Shown piece by piece: positions 32,524 to 42,084 of a stretch of DNA of 64,000 nucleotides. Every line of letters begins with the position of its first letter. The first letter of the stretch is position 1. Source of the stretch: Entamoeba invadens IP1 (Eukaryota > Evosea > Mastigamoebida > Endamoebidae); contig NW_004440189.1 of the NCBI RefSeq assembly GCF_000330505.1, positions 206,524-270,523 on the forward strand, written 5' to 3'. The notes under the pieces were generated by a model, which saw only the letters and a list, made by a program, of their open reading frames with translations, had not been told where the DNA came from and made no database searches. The translations under genes and the position numbers were made by a program.

Positions 32524-32820
32524 TTACTTGATCCATATATTTTTGATATCATTATGACCAAAGTTACTTAACGATTTAAGAGGATCTGATCCTTTACTAA
32601 CATCAATCATTCTTTCACCAAATTTAGAATATGTTTGAAATTTTTTATCAGCAATATTACCAATCATAGGCCCAACAACCGGTACAGAATTTATTATTGG
32701 TTTAGCTATATTTGTAACTTTTGACATAATATTTCCATATGTCTTTAATACATGTCCACCTTTATTTAACATATTATTTGCAAAATTTTTTAGTGTTTTA
32801 TAAAATCCAGGATGTCTCAT
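32524..32820 (-). CDS. Polinton small amphipathic virion-like protein 2
   Basis: 98 residues. A basic amphipathic helix (FYKTLKNFANNMLNKGG) leads to a hydrophobic Pro/Gly-containing stretch (AKPIINSVPVVGPMIGNIAD), suggestive of membrane interaction, then a polar tail. It is divergently transcribed from the candidate capsid gene across only 37 bases, so the two likely share one promoter and timing. The minor-capsid role is inference. Confidence 0.5.
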   Translation of the reverse strand: MRHPGFYKTLKNFANNMLNKGGHVLKTYGNIMSKVTNIAKPIINSVPVVGPMIGNIADKKFQTYSKFGERMIDVSKGSDPLKSLSNFGHNDIKNIWIK

Positions 32821-32857
32821 TTCATATTTATAAAATTCATATTTTTACTCTTAATAA

Positions 32858-34487
32858 ATGTCTAACATAAGAATTCCTTCAGTTTTAGAAGATGCTAATA
32901 GGGGTGATATCCTAAAATATTTTGATGAACAACAAAAAATAATTACTGCAAATGATGGTGTACATGATGCAAGAATGATAACTGTAAATGCTTATCAACA
33001 ACAAGTTCCATTTAAATCTTCAGCTCATTCTAAGATTCAAATTACAGATCCATCTTTTCATGTAACTAACATTGATAAATCATATTTATCTGCAACAATA
33101 AAGTTATTACTTAAATTAATTCCAGAAACTACAAAGACTCCAACCGATACTATTGAAAAAGAATCAAATGCAGCTCAAGTATTTGTTGGATTAAAAGATT
33201 CAACACAATGGTTAGATAGTCTTAAAATTAATTGGAAAAATGGTTCTACTTATTATGAAAACACTAAGATGATTTATGAAACAACTATTGCTGCAAATTG
33301 TAGAACTCAACAAGAAAAATTATCAAGACCAAGTGTTTATTCAACTTAGGAATCTGCTTGGAAACATCAAAGTAATGTATGTGGATGTTTTGTTAAACTT
33401 GATGATCTTATTAGAAATACATCATTTGAGGTAGAAATGAAAATAATTATTCCTTTAGATAATTTCTTACCATTACAATCTTTTACTAGTTATCCAAATG
33501 CTATATTTAATGAATTTGAACTTGATATTAAGCAAAGAATTACTCAAAACTTTGTATTCTGTCAAGTTGATCCAGATGTGTTAATAACTGAATATAATGA
33601 GAATCATAACTCAGATTCTCAAATTACAATGTTAGCTGCTTTCAAGAAAGGCTTAACTAAAGAATTTACTCAATGTGGTGATAAGGCAATGATGTTATGT
33701 TATTGTAAAGTTGATTCTACTTCAACATTTAGTCAATTTGATGGTACAATTCAAGTTATGGAATCTACTTGTACATTATTTCAATCTGTTATTAATGGAT
33801 TTAATGTTAAGGATTCAGTTTTAAGAGAATTATATGATAGATATAGTAAACAACCATTATATGTTCCAGCTCAAATAACAACTGAATATGATTTTCCACC
33901 AAATCAAACACCATCTAAGATTAATTGTTCAAATATGATGTCATATTTAAATACTAGTATGTTATTCTTCTTATTCCCAAGAACATCTAATCAATGTACC
34001 GTATCTAAGAATCCACATATTTCTGATATTAAGGTTATAACTGCTAATAGAACTATTCCTGATCAACAAATGGATTCATTAAGTAGTGAATTTGTTGAAT
34101 TCCAAGTTGCAAATACTAATTTTGATACATTATTCGCATCACCTAAATCATTTATTAATTCACTTACTTTTAATGAATATGATTCATCTTTATTAAATAA
34201 ACGAAAAAAAATATTTAGAAGATGCTACTGATTTTATGATGTCAATTCCTTTAGAAAGATATGGATCTGGATGTTTCTTTGATGGTATATATAGTACTTC
34301 GAATATTCAATTAACATTACAAGCAACACCTATGTATGGAATAGATAATCCATATATCAAACCAGATGGTAGTAATTTAAATACTAATGCAATTAATATT
34401 ATTTTATTAAATGATGCTATGTGGTCTTTAACACCAAATAAAGTTGAATTACTCACTAATGTTGATTTAGATACTATGTTCAAGTAA
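32858..34487 (+). pseudogene. Polinton candidate major capsid protein gene, broken twice
   Basis: About 543 codons when both breaks are ignored, a fitting length for a double-jelly-roll capsid protein. The reading is interrupted by an in-frame TAG at 33347-33349; coding resumes in the same frame without loss. A second break lies in a run of eight A at 34204-34211, after which the coding frame is shifted by one base until 34487. The protein is beta-rich with many Thr/Asn/Gln and conserved-looking IPLDNFLPL and MMSIPLERYGSG segments. Position beside the packaging ATPase and small virion-like proteins supports the capsid call; I see no decisive motif, so a penton or other structural role is possible. 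Whether the breaks are decay, sequencing error or recoding is open. Confidence 0.6.
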
Positions 34488-34600
34488 ACTATATTGAATT
34501 GTATATTTATATTTTTAGTAATAAAGAAGTATAAGCATTTATTTTTAGTAATAAATGGAACAACTTCTAAAGAAGTTTAAACATTTTTTATTTATAAAAA

Positions 34601-35488
34601 ATGGAAGTATTTTCAACAGCTTATCAAGATAAAAGTAAAAATAGTGTTTTTTGCACATCATATTTTAATCCTTCTACAATAACATCAAATGAAATTAAAA
34701 CTGATAAAATTACAAGCATAGATGGAACAGTAAGTATAAATACAAAAGATATTTCTTCTACTGATTATGTAAATTCTGAAATATTAACATATTATAATAA
34801 ATCTAAAAGTTATAGTGATAATGTAGCATTAGTATGTAATACATATTCAGATATGATTGCCTCATCATGTAATGCGTACAGCGACAATGTTGGTTCTAAT
34901 TGTAATGCGTACACAGATACAAAAATAGCTTCAATACCAACTCCAAAAATAATATATCCATATCCACATATAATTTCCCAAGACACAACAACATATAAAA
35001 ATGTTACTTATTCTATTAAATCAGAAACTGATAAAACTGCATATTTTAGAATAAAAATTGATAATGTTACAGAATTCTTAACAACAAATAGAATAGTAAA
35101 AGTAGTTCCATATGTAATTATTAATAATGAAATTTATAAAGTTATTGAACAAGTTAGTGGTGGAAGTATGTTGAATGGAAAAATATATACAACAGTACAA
35201 AATCTATTTAATATAAATGAGCATCCAATAATAATAATACCAGATACAGTTGGTTATTTATGGGGTGATGGATATTATTGTTTTAATTATTTCAGTTTAT
35301 ATTTACCAAAGAATTTTACATCAAATAGTAATTTATCATCAATAACAACTAAACCAATATGTGTTTATTTATATTGTAATCTTAATAATTTATTTTATCC
35401 TGGTATTAGTTATTCAGGAAGTAATCCAAATTTAATGTGGAGTAATATAAATATATATAATAATGGAATATATCTAATAGAACCAAAT
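34601..35488 (+). CDS. Polinton fibre/spike-like protein, 3' end lost in gap
   Basis: At least 296 residues before the assembly gap. Near residues 65-110 are 11-residue repeats built on (C)NAYSDNVGSN/CNTYSDMIASS, like the trimeric stalk of viral and phage fibres. The rest is beta-rich with many aromatic residues (GYLWGDGYYCFNYFSLYL), fitting a receptor-binding head. No signal peptide. The role is inferred from this stalk-plus-head architecture and from its location after the capsid gene. Just upstream, the sequence TTTATTTTTAGTAATAAA occurs twice (about 34508-34555), perhaps a duplicated promoter. Confidence 0.6.
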
Positions 35489-35588
35489 NNNNNNNNNNNN
35501 NNNNNNNNNNNNNNNNNNNNNNNNNNNNNNNNNNNNNNNNNNNNNNNNNNNNNNNNNNNNNNNNNNNNNNNNNNNNNNNNNNNNNNNN
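35489..35588. other. Assembly gap (100 N)
   Basis: One hundred N, the conventional size for a gap of unknown length. Genes on both sides read into it from opposite directions, so unseen genes may lie between them. Confidence 0.99.
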
Positions 35589-36453
35589 TGATATTTGGAA
35601 TATTAGATTTTAAATTATCTATCAATTGTTTATATTCTTCATAACCTCCAGCAAAAGATGATGAAATACCTTTCATTATTTGTTTAAATATTTCTGTATT
35701 ATCTTCACTATTAATAATTCCAGGTAATAATGAAGACATTAATTGATCAGTAATTTTTTTATACCAATTATCACTTTTTATGAAATTTAATTTTACTTTA
35801 AATACTGGTGATAATATATTTTCTCCAAAAAGTATTGAATTAATTACATTTCCAATTACTTGACTACCTAATGAAATATATTCAGGATTTAAAATTTTAG
35901 ATAAATATTCTCTAATTTTATAATCTACAGTATTAAGTGATTTTGAAAATCCACTACCTTGGCCAACTCTTGCATATCCATCAATATTTTCATTTACTGG
36001 TAATAATCCTAGATAATTTAAATAAGGAACTTCTTTTCTTTGATATTTATTATATTGATCATAATATTTCTTTTGGTATGGTCTTTGTGAATTACCTGGT
36101 TTTGAAACATAAAATTCATTAAAAGCTTTAATATGATTTGTACTGTCTACTCCAATATAATCATCTATTTGATCTCCATCCAAATCATACTTATAAGGAA
36201 TTAAATTATTATTGGAACAATAAACACGAAAAGCTTTTGGATCTAAATGTTCTTTATTGTATTTTAATTGATATTTATCAGTAGCAAGATCTGTTCCACC
36301 TAAATTTAGATATTTAGAACTTACTCCAGCTGGTTCCATAGTTGAAAAATCGATAACATCTTGATTATCATATCCCTTTTTAATTCCAAAACCATCAATT
36401 TTTGGTGCTAATTTTGTTACGCCATATCCTTTGTCATAAAATTCTTTACTCAT
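35589..36453 (-). CDS. Polinton unknown protein, 3' end lost in gap
   Basis: At least 287 residues from the ATG at 36453 to the gap. It contains YDLDGDQIDDYIGVD (about residues 88-102), a calcium-loop-like DxDGDxxDD motif as in EF-hand or FG-GAP repeats, next to conserved-looking aromatic segments (KYYDQYNKYQRKEVPYLNYL). The later part is helical with hydrophobic stretches (GSQVIGNVINSILFG). I do not recognise the family. By position it is most likely structural. Confidence 0.6.
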
Positions 36454-36491
36454 TTATTATGAAAAAAATTAAAAATTTGAAGTCAAATAAT

Positions 36492-38123
36492 TTATAAATC
36501 ATGTATTCTAGAAGTCTTTTCTAATAAATATCTAGATACAATTTTAGTTTCGTAATTATCATTATCTTCATTATAAATTTCATAATTATTTCCATATGGA
36601 AAGGAAATTTTCCAATTTTTAGAATCAATATAATTATTATTTTTTCTTAAATTTCCATCTTCAACATCAAATAAAATAACATCTTCTTCATTGATAAAAT
36701 TATATTTTGAATTTTTTAATTTATTTCTTATTTTTTGATTATAATGTTGACAATATGATATAATTATTCTCTCTAACATTTTATCATTTTGTACCATTTT
36801 AGGTGTTATGTAACTAGGATCAATATAATAAAAATTATATATTTTACCACATTCTTGAAATATTTTTACTAAACCATCATGACAACTATCATTATAATAT
36901 TGCATTAATTTATATACTTCTTCTGTTGTTGGAACTGGTGTTATACGTTTTGGATCTCCTTCATTAAATAATTTACGTATTTTAGTCATGTATTGAAGTA
37001 ATTCTTTTCGTTTCATGTTTTGAAATGATATAGAATTAATAATATTTTTATATTCATCATCATTTAAAATATAATATTTGACATATAAATCTCTAATAGT
37101 TCTACATAATCTATCAATAGGAGCTGTAGAAGTATGAATTTTTGTTGCTGTAACAAATAATTTAATGTTCTTAGAATTAATATAATCAGCAAAATCATTT
37201 GATGATATACCTCGTTCTCCATCAAATATTAAATTTGTCATTTTTAATCCTTGTTTAAATAATTCTTCAAAACCATTTATAATTGATGATGCAGTTTTAT
37301 CTTTAATAGAAATAACATACCCATATCTTGTATTCACATTTATACCTATTAGGTATGATTGTAATGGATTATTTTTATGAACTCTGTGATCAAAATTTAT
37401 TTTTACAGATGGTTTATCATATTTTTGTTGAGTTACTCTCTTATCTTTATCAGAGAAATACAATATATCAAACATATAAGTATTTGGTATTGCAACAAAT
37501 TTATAAGCAAAATTTTTATTATAAAATGAATATTTAGGTGGAGATGGTTTAAAATTATTAGCATAAATTATATCTTTGTTATTGAAATAAGTATATATAT
37601 TTTTAGCTAATGATGGAACATGTTGATTCATGTCTACATTAAATAATTGTTTTATTGTTCTATCTTTCTTAAAATAATTAGTTGGTGGATAAGTAGCTAT
37701 GGTAGTGGTTGTACCATGTGGTTGAATTGACGAGAAACTCACGCCGAAGGCTGACGGTTGAGGTCTTAATTCAGCATTTAATTGAATTTCTGGTGTTTGT
37801 TTAATTTCTTTAACTTCTGGTTTAGGTGTATTTGCATCTTTTTTAAATTCATGTGAACCAGTAGCTTCTAGCATTTTAGATATACTTGCATTTATACTTC
37901 GTTTATTATTAATGTATATATCATATATATCATCTAATAATTTTTGTGTTCTATTATTACTAATATTAAAATAATTATAAATACCAGAATAAAAATTTTT
38001 TAAATTGTGTTTTGAGTTAGTATTAGGATTAATCCCATATAATTTATCTCTATTATTATATGCATATTCTATTTTATTTTTATAAGTATTATAAAATTTA
38101 GATAATTCTTGTTCCTTTGACAT
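36492..38123 (-). CDS. Polinton retroviral-type integrase (RVE)
   Basis: 543 residues. The RNase-H-like core starts near residue 205. Acidic residues are D219 (YMFDILYF), D301 (LIFDGERG) and, 35 residues further on, D337 in PIDRLCRTIRDLY, the place where the catalytic Glu normally stands (usually V/I-E-R-x-x-R-T). The N-terminal 200 residues are Lys/Asn/Tyr-rich with a Pro/Gln/Thr linker, and the C-terminal 200 residues form the non-catalytic DNA/target-binding part. It would cut and join the element ends to target DNA. It starts 37 bases before the polymerase gene's end on its 3' side and ends close to the unknown structural gene. Confidence 0.9.
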   Translation of the reverse strand: MSKEQELSKFYNTYKNKIEYAYNNRDKLYGINPNTNSKHNLKNFYSGIYNYFNISNNRTQKLLDDIYDIYINNKRSINASISKMLEATGSHEFKKDANTPKPEVKEIKQTPEIQLNAELRPQPSAFGVSFSSIQPHGTTTTIATYPPTNYFKKDRTIKQLFNVDMNQHVPSLAKNIYTYFNNKDIIYANNFKPSPPKYSFYNKNFAYKFVAIPNTYMFDILYFSDKDKRVTQQKYDKPSVKINFDHRVHKNNPLQSYLIGINVNTRYGYVISIKDKTASSIINGFEELFKQGLKMTNLIFDGERGISSNDFADYINSKNIKLFVTATKIHTSTAPIDRLCRTIRDLYVKYYILNDDEYKNIINSISFQNMKRKELLQYMTKIRKLFNEGDPKRITPVPTTEEVYKLMQYYNDSCHDGLVKIFQECGKIYNFYYIDPSYITPKMVQNDKMLERIIISYCQHYNQKIRNKLKNSKYNFINEEDVILFDVEDGNLRKNNNYIDSKNWKISFPYGNNYEIYNEDNDNYETKIVSRYLLEKTSRIHDL

Positions 38124-38134
38124 TTATATTTTTT

Positions 38135-41100
38135 TTAAAATGAACCCAAATCAGTATTAAATTTAATATTTCTACAGAATTGAGATCTTGATTTAATTTT
38201 AAAATCTTTAGTAAATTCAAATGATGGTCTAAGTTGTAAAAGATTAAAATTAAACGATTCTCCATCATATAGTTTCTTATATAATTCTAACGGATCTTCA
38301 TATTGACAATTTAATAAATTATTAGGTATACCTTTTAATCTAAGATGATATTCTATTTCATTATTTTCATTAGTTAATTTATCACAATAAGCTTTCTTAC
38401 CTAAGAAGTAAGATTCAATACTAGTAACATCACCAGATAATTCATCAAAATCTGGATGGAATTGACCCATATCAGAACCTCTAAGTACTCTATTATATTT
38501 CTTATAATATTCATCTTCTAATTCGTTAATTCTTGATTTTAAAATATGCATAGAATCAGTATCTTGATAATAAATTGGAATATTGAGATCTTCTGCTAAA
38601 CACATAACTTCATTCATAATTCGTTTTGACATAGTAAGAGTTTGAACACCAATAAGATTTGGTACAAAGAAATCATCAAAACTTTTATTACATTCAAAAC
38701 ATCTAATATTTTCAGCAACATCATAAAATGATTTAACTAATAACGAATTCTTTCTTAAATATCTATCAGCATCATACTGAATATCTCCTTTCTTATTTTT
38801 AACAGATATTTGTTTATATACAAGATCAGATTTAATGGGTTTTTGAATAGTTTTACCATATGATGAATTCATAATTAATTTAAATACTTCTTGAACTGGA
38901 TTACCTTGTTTCTTAAAATCTCTTCTTAAATTATATAATTTAGCCATCTCATTTGATAATAAATCAGACTTATTACCAGTCCAATAATAACCTCTAATTA
39001 TTTTATATTCAATCTGTTGGAATTTAATAAGATCTTCTAATAATATATTATCAACTCTCATAACACAAGGTTCATTAGTATTATGATTACCAGTTTTATC
39101 TTTTTTAACAATTAATGGGAAATGTAATTTCTTATTTACTTTAGTAATATCAATATCAACAATAAAAGCAGAAATAAATTTACTTTCAGTAGGTTCTAAT
39201 TGTTGTTCATCCATAAGGTGATTAAGTAAATAATCATTAATTAACATATTTTCAGGAATAACAATTGGAGAACCGGTTGCTAATTTTAATCTATTAATAG
39301 CTGAAGGATATAATGAACAAGCATCATAATCATATAATTCATCATTTACATACCACTTTTTATTATCTCTAGTCATACATCTACCTCCATAAATAGCTCC
39401 TTGAATAAATTCTCTAACTTTTCCTCCATATTCTTTTAAATTATTTATTTTTGAATATACGTTATGCTTAAAGTAAGTATTAGCTAAAGAAGCTGCTGAA
39501 ATTACTTTATCGACATCAATATTTAAATATTCTAAACACATATCTCTAAATTTGGAATGACCTTGTTTTAAGATTCTAACATCTTGATTACAATAGAATA
39601 CACAATAAGCTTTCATATTGAAATGATATTCATCCGTTCTACAATTATCAATAGAATCAATATTCTCAACAAATAATTTAAATTGATCTTCATTCCATTG
39701 TTGTATTTCGTATAAATCAGCTTCTAATATATTTCCAATATTAGTTTCAACACGTTCTTGATTGTACGACGTTTCACGTCTGAGGCCCCCTGGTCCGTAA
39801 TAATTATAAGGATAGATCTCTTTTTGAATATTAGATAAGCCAAACATCTTTGGAAAAGAGGCTAAACTAGTTGAAATTAAAGCATAAGAATCTTTAAAAG
39901 TTAATTGTTTACCTTGAAATTTAAGAGTCATTTGCATGATTTTACCTGATTTTTTAATACATCTATTAACACCATATTTAGCAAGGAATGAACCATCATA
40001 TTTAAGATTATGAAAATAACAAACAGCATTATGAGGTAAATCACATAAGAAATCATAAGCACAATCTTTTCCATATTTATTATAAATCTTATCTTCGCCT
40101 CTTTTAGAATAACAAACACAATATGGATTATGATATCCTTGTGTTGAAGCTTCAAAATCAGCATACCAATAAGAATGATCTACTTCTTTTCGTTTATTTT
40201 CTTTGATTTCAATTTTTCTTGTTTCAAAAGGAAGATATTCAAGTGTATTTAATGATTGTAATACATATTCAGATAAATCCGATTTTAAATGAAAAACATC
40301 AGAAAGAGAATAAGGTTCAAATCCATTATGATCTCTAATATAAAGAATTAGATCAGATAGCTTAATAGTAGTTTTAGCACATGAATTAGTTAAATATGAA
40401 TTTCTTACCTTTCTTTGTTTATCAAACATATTATCAATACTTAAATTATTTTCTAAAGCATATTTATTCATTTCTTCTCTGTTTTTAAGATAGAATGGAG
40501 TAATAGGAATATCAATATTCAAAATATAATGATCGCCTTTCATTAAAGAATCTCTATATAAAAACATTTCTAAATTATATTTAGCATCTTTAAGTTCACA
40601 ACCATAATAATCTATTTTTCTATTCTTATGTTTGTTTGATTTATCAGTATTCTCTCTATCAATTCTAATTCTAATATGAACCGATTTACATAATTCATCT
40701 AACATTTTAGCTTTCTGATAACGACCTCTACAATGAATTAATACTAATTCTAAAGTTTCATCATCGACATTAGCTTGTTTTAAAGCATAAGTGAAACAAT
40801 TTAAATCAAATTCTGATCTAACCTTTCCATTTTCATCAATCAATGAACTGAATATTTGTGCTTTAGCAAGATATTGACCAAATATTTCAAATTCTGGTTT
40901 ATAACGATAAGGGAAAAAGCTTCCGCCAGTAGTTTTATATTCTTTCACATCATCTTCTTCATAATGATATGCAGATATTTGCAATTCTAATATGAATAAT
41001 GGTTCAGGAATAGTTTGTTGAACATAAAAAGTAGAATCTATAGAATCATTTACTTCTTGTTTATTGATAAAACACATGGATTCTTCAGAAACAGAATTAA

Positions 41101-41932
41101 GAAATTCATCAATGGCGTCTTTAGTATTTAGCATATAAGATTTCCATCCATCTTGACTAAGAAAATATTTATAAATTATTTCAGTAGTAGAAGGAACTAA
41201 TTTAATTAAATCGTTAAAATACTCTCTCACTAATTGAATTCTTTTTAATTTTTCTCTAAAACCACATCTAAAATCTGCTTTAATTATTTTATTAACTCTA
41301 TCATAAGTTACTTTAGTGTTAATTTCCGTATGATCTTCAATTTCTTCAATCATATCTTTATATTCTTCCATATTGTTTTCATATTGTTCTTTTTCTTTCA
41401 ATTCTTTAAAATAATTCTTCCTTTCATCGTTAATTCTTAATTCTTCTTCAAATTTTTTATACATATCTTCTCGCATTAAATCATCATTATCTTCAATATT
41501 ATCAAAAGAAATATTATTTAAACTCCATTCTAAATTCTTTTTGTCAAGTTCTTTTTGAATTTTTTCTTCATCTAAATCTTTGATTAATGTTGCTTTTTTA
41601 TTAATTAAACCAAAAGTTTGTTTATCGGTTTTGTTTAATTTATTGAAAACTTTTGATAAAAATGGTTGTTCTAATTTAATAGTACTTTTCTTGTTATCTT
41701 CCATTCTTTTTAATTGAGCTTCCAATTTTGCTTTGTAATGAAAATATAAATCTCTTGTTTCAATGTCCATAGCAATTAATTCTTTTCTACATTCTTTATT
41801 ATTTATTTTAGTAGAAGCAGCCTTAATAGTTCCAGCTTTAATTGTGAAACAGTTTAAAATATCTTCTTCAGAATAAGTATTAGTAAAATTATAGAAATTT
41901 TTAATTCTGTATTGTTCTTTATCAGTGTTCAT
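38135..41932 (-). CDS. Polinton protein-primed DNA polymerase B
   Basis: 1265 residues. Proofreading exonuclease motifs: DFEA at 592-595, HNLKYDGSF and YCNQDVRIL. Polymerase motifs: A, DACSLYPSAI (Asp 870); B, KLIMNSSYGK (Asn 1022); C, YYQDTDS (Asp 1124 and 1126); then KKAYC. The two insertions of protein-primed enzymes are expected between A and B. The N-terminal ~560 residues include a charged coiled coil and then a conserved region with NCFTYAL (Cys 379) and DHYIL (His 468), spacing like a papain/OTU-fold protease. That region could be the primer protein domain or a protease (inference). Uninterrupted. The start and first eight codons are inside the terminal repeat. Confidence 0.96.
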   Translation of the reverse strand: MNTDKEQYRIKNFYNFTNTYSEEDILNCFTIKAGTIKAASTKINNKECRKELIAMDIETRDLYFHYKAKLEAQLKRMEDNKKSTIKLEQPFLSKVFNKLNKTDKQTFGLINKKATLIKDLDEEKIQKELDKKNLEWSLNNISFDNIEDNDDLMREDMYKKFEEELRINDERKNYFKELKEKEQYENNMEEYKDMIEEIEDHTEINTKVTYDRVNKIIKADFRCGFREKLKRIQLVREYFNDLIKLVPSTTEIIYKYFLSQDGWKSYMLNTKDAIDEFLNSVSEESMCFINKQEVNDSIDSTFYVQQTIPEPLFILELQISAYHYEEDDVKEYKTTGGSFFPYRYKPEFEIFGQYLAKAQIFSSLIDENGKVRSEFDLNCFTYALKQANVDDETLELVLIHCRGRYQKAKMLDELCKSVHIRIRIDRENTDKSNKHKNRKIDYYGCELKDAKYNLEMFLYRDSLMKGDHYILNIDIPITPFYLKNREEMNKYALENNLSIDNMFDKQRKVRNSYLTNSCAKTTIKLSDLILYIRDHNGFEPYSLSDVFHLKSDLSEYVLQSLNTLEYLPFETRKIEIKENKRKEVDHSYWYADFEASTQGYHNPYCVCYSKRGEDKIYNKYGKDCAYDFLCDLPHNAVCYFHNLKYDGSFLAKYGVNRCIKKSGKIMQMTLKFQGKQLTFKDSYALISTSLASFPKMFGLSNIQKEIYPYNYYGPGGLRRETSYNQERVETNIGNILEADLYEIQQWNEDQFKLFVENIDSIDNCRTDEYHFNMKAYCVFYCNQDVRILKQGHSKFRDMCLEYLNIDVDKVISAASLANTYFKHNVYSKINNLKEYGGKVREFIQGAIYGGRCMTRDNKKWYVNDELYDYDACSLYPSAINRLKLATGSPIVIPENMLINDYLLNHLMDEQQLEPTESKFISAFIVDIDITKVNKKLHFPLIVKKDKTGNHNTNEPCVMRVDNILLEDLIKFQQIEYKIIRGYYWTGNKSDLLSNEMAKLYNLRRDFKKQGNPVQEVFKLIMNSSYGKTIQKPIKSDLVYKQISVKNKKGDIQYDADRYLRKNSLLVKSFYDVAENIRCFECNKSFDDFFVPNLIGVQTLTMSKRIMNEVMCLAEDLNIPIYYQDTDSMHILKSRINELEDEYYKKYNRVLRGSDMGQFHPDFDELSGDVTSIESYFLGKKAYCDKLTNENNEIEYHLRLKGIPNNLLNCQYEDPLELYKKLYDGESFNFNLLQLRPSFEFTKDFKIKSRSQFCRNIKFNTDLGSF

Positions 41933-42084
41933 TTTAGGGAAATAAAAAAATGAAAAAATAATTGGAACTCTTAATCCCGAATTTTGTGAAAATTCAGATT
42001 ACTCGTCCCCTCGTTATTTTAAATTATTAGAAAATATAGATAAAAATAATGTGTGCATAAAATCTACATAATTTATATACTACT
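41910..42084 (-). repeat. Polinton right terminal inverted repeat, 175 bp
   Basis: Exact inverse of 29878-30052 as far as I can read. It holds the promoter and first eight codons of the polymerase gene. The outer end is ...ATACTACT, giving the CT-3' terminus expected of Polintons. Confidence 0.97.

Larger units (their letters stand above)
29878..42084. mobile_element. Polinton/Maverick element (endogenous dsDNA virus), 12.2 kb plus gap
   Basis: Bounded by 175-bp inverted repeats starting AG and ending CT, as in Polintons. It carries the defining set: protein-primed DNA polymerase B, RVE-type integrase and A32-like packaging ATPase, with capsid-type genes between. The coding direction is outward-in from both ends: + genes at left, integrase and polymerase on the minus strand at right. 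It is visibly more AT-rich than the host genes, with codons such as TTA, AGA and AAT dominating. Only CAAA is shared by the flanks (29874-29877 and 42085-42088), so a full 6-bp target duplication is not evident. The 100-N gap means the true length is unknown. Confidence 0.96.

Noticed and set aside
35410..36453. A single protein spanning the N gap on the minus strand
   Set aside because: Translation through N is meaningless, and the part beyond the gap overlaps the fibre-like gene; the gene was cut at the gap.
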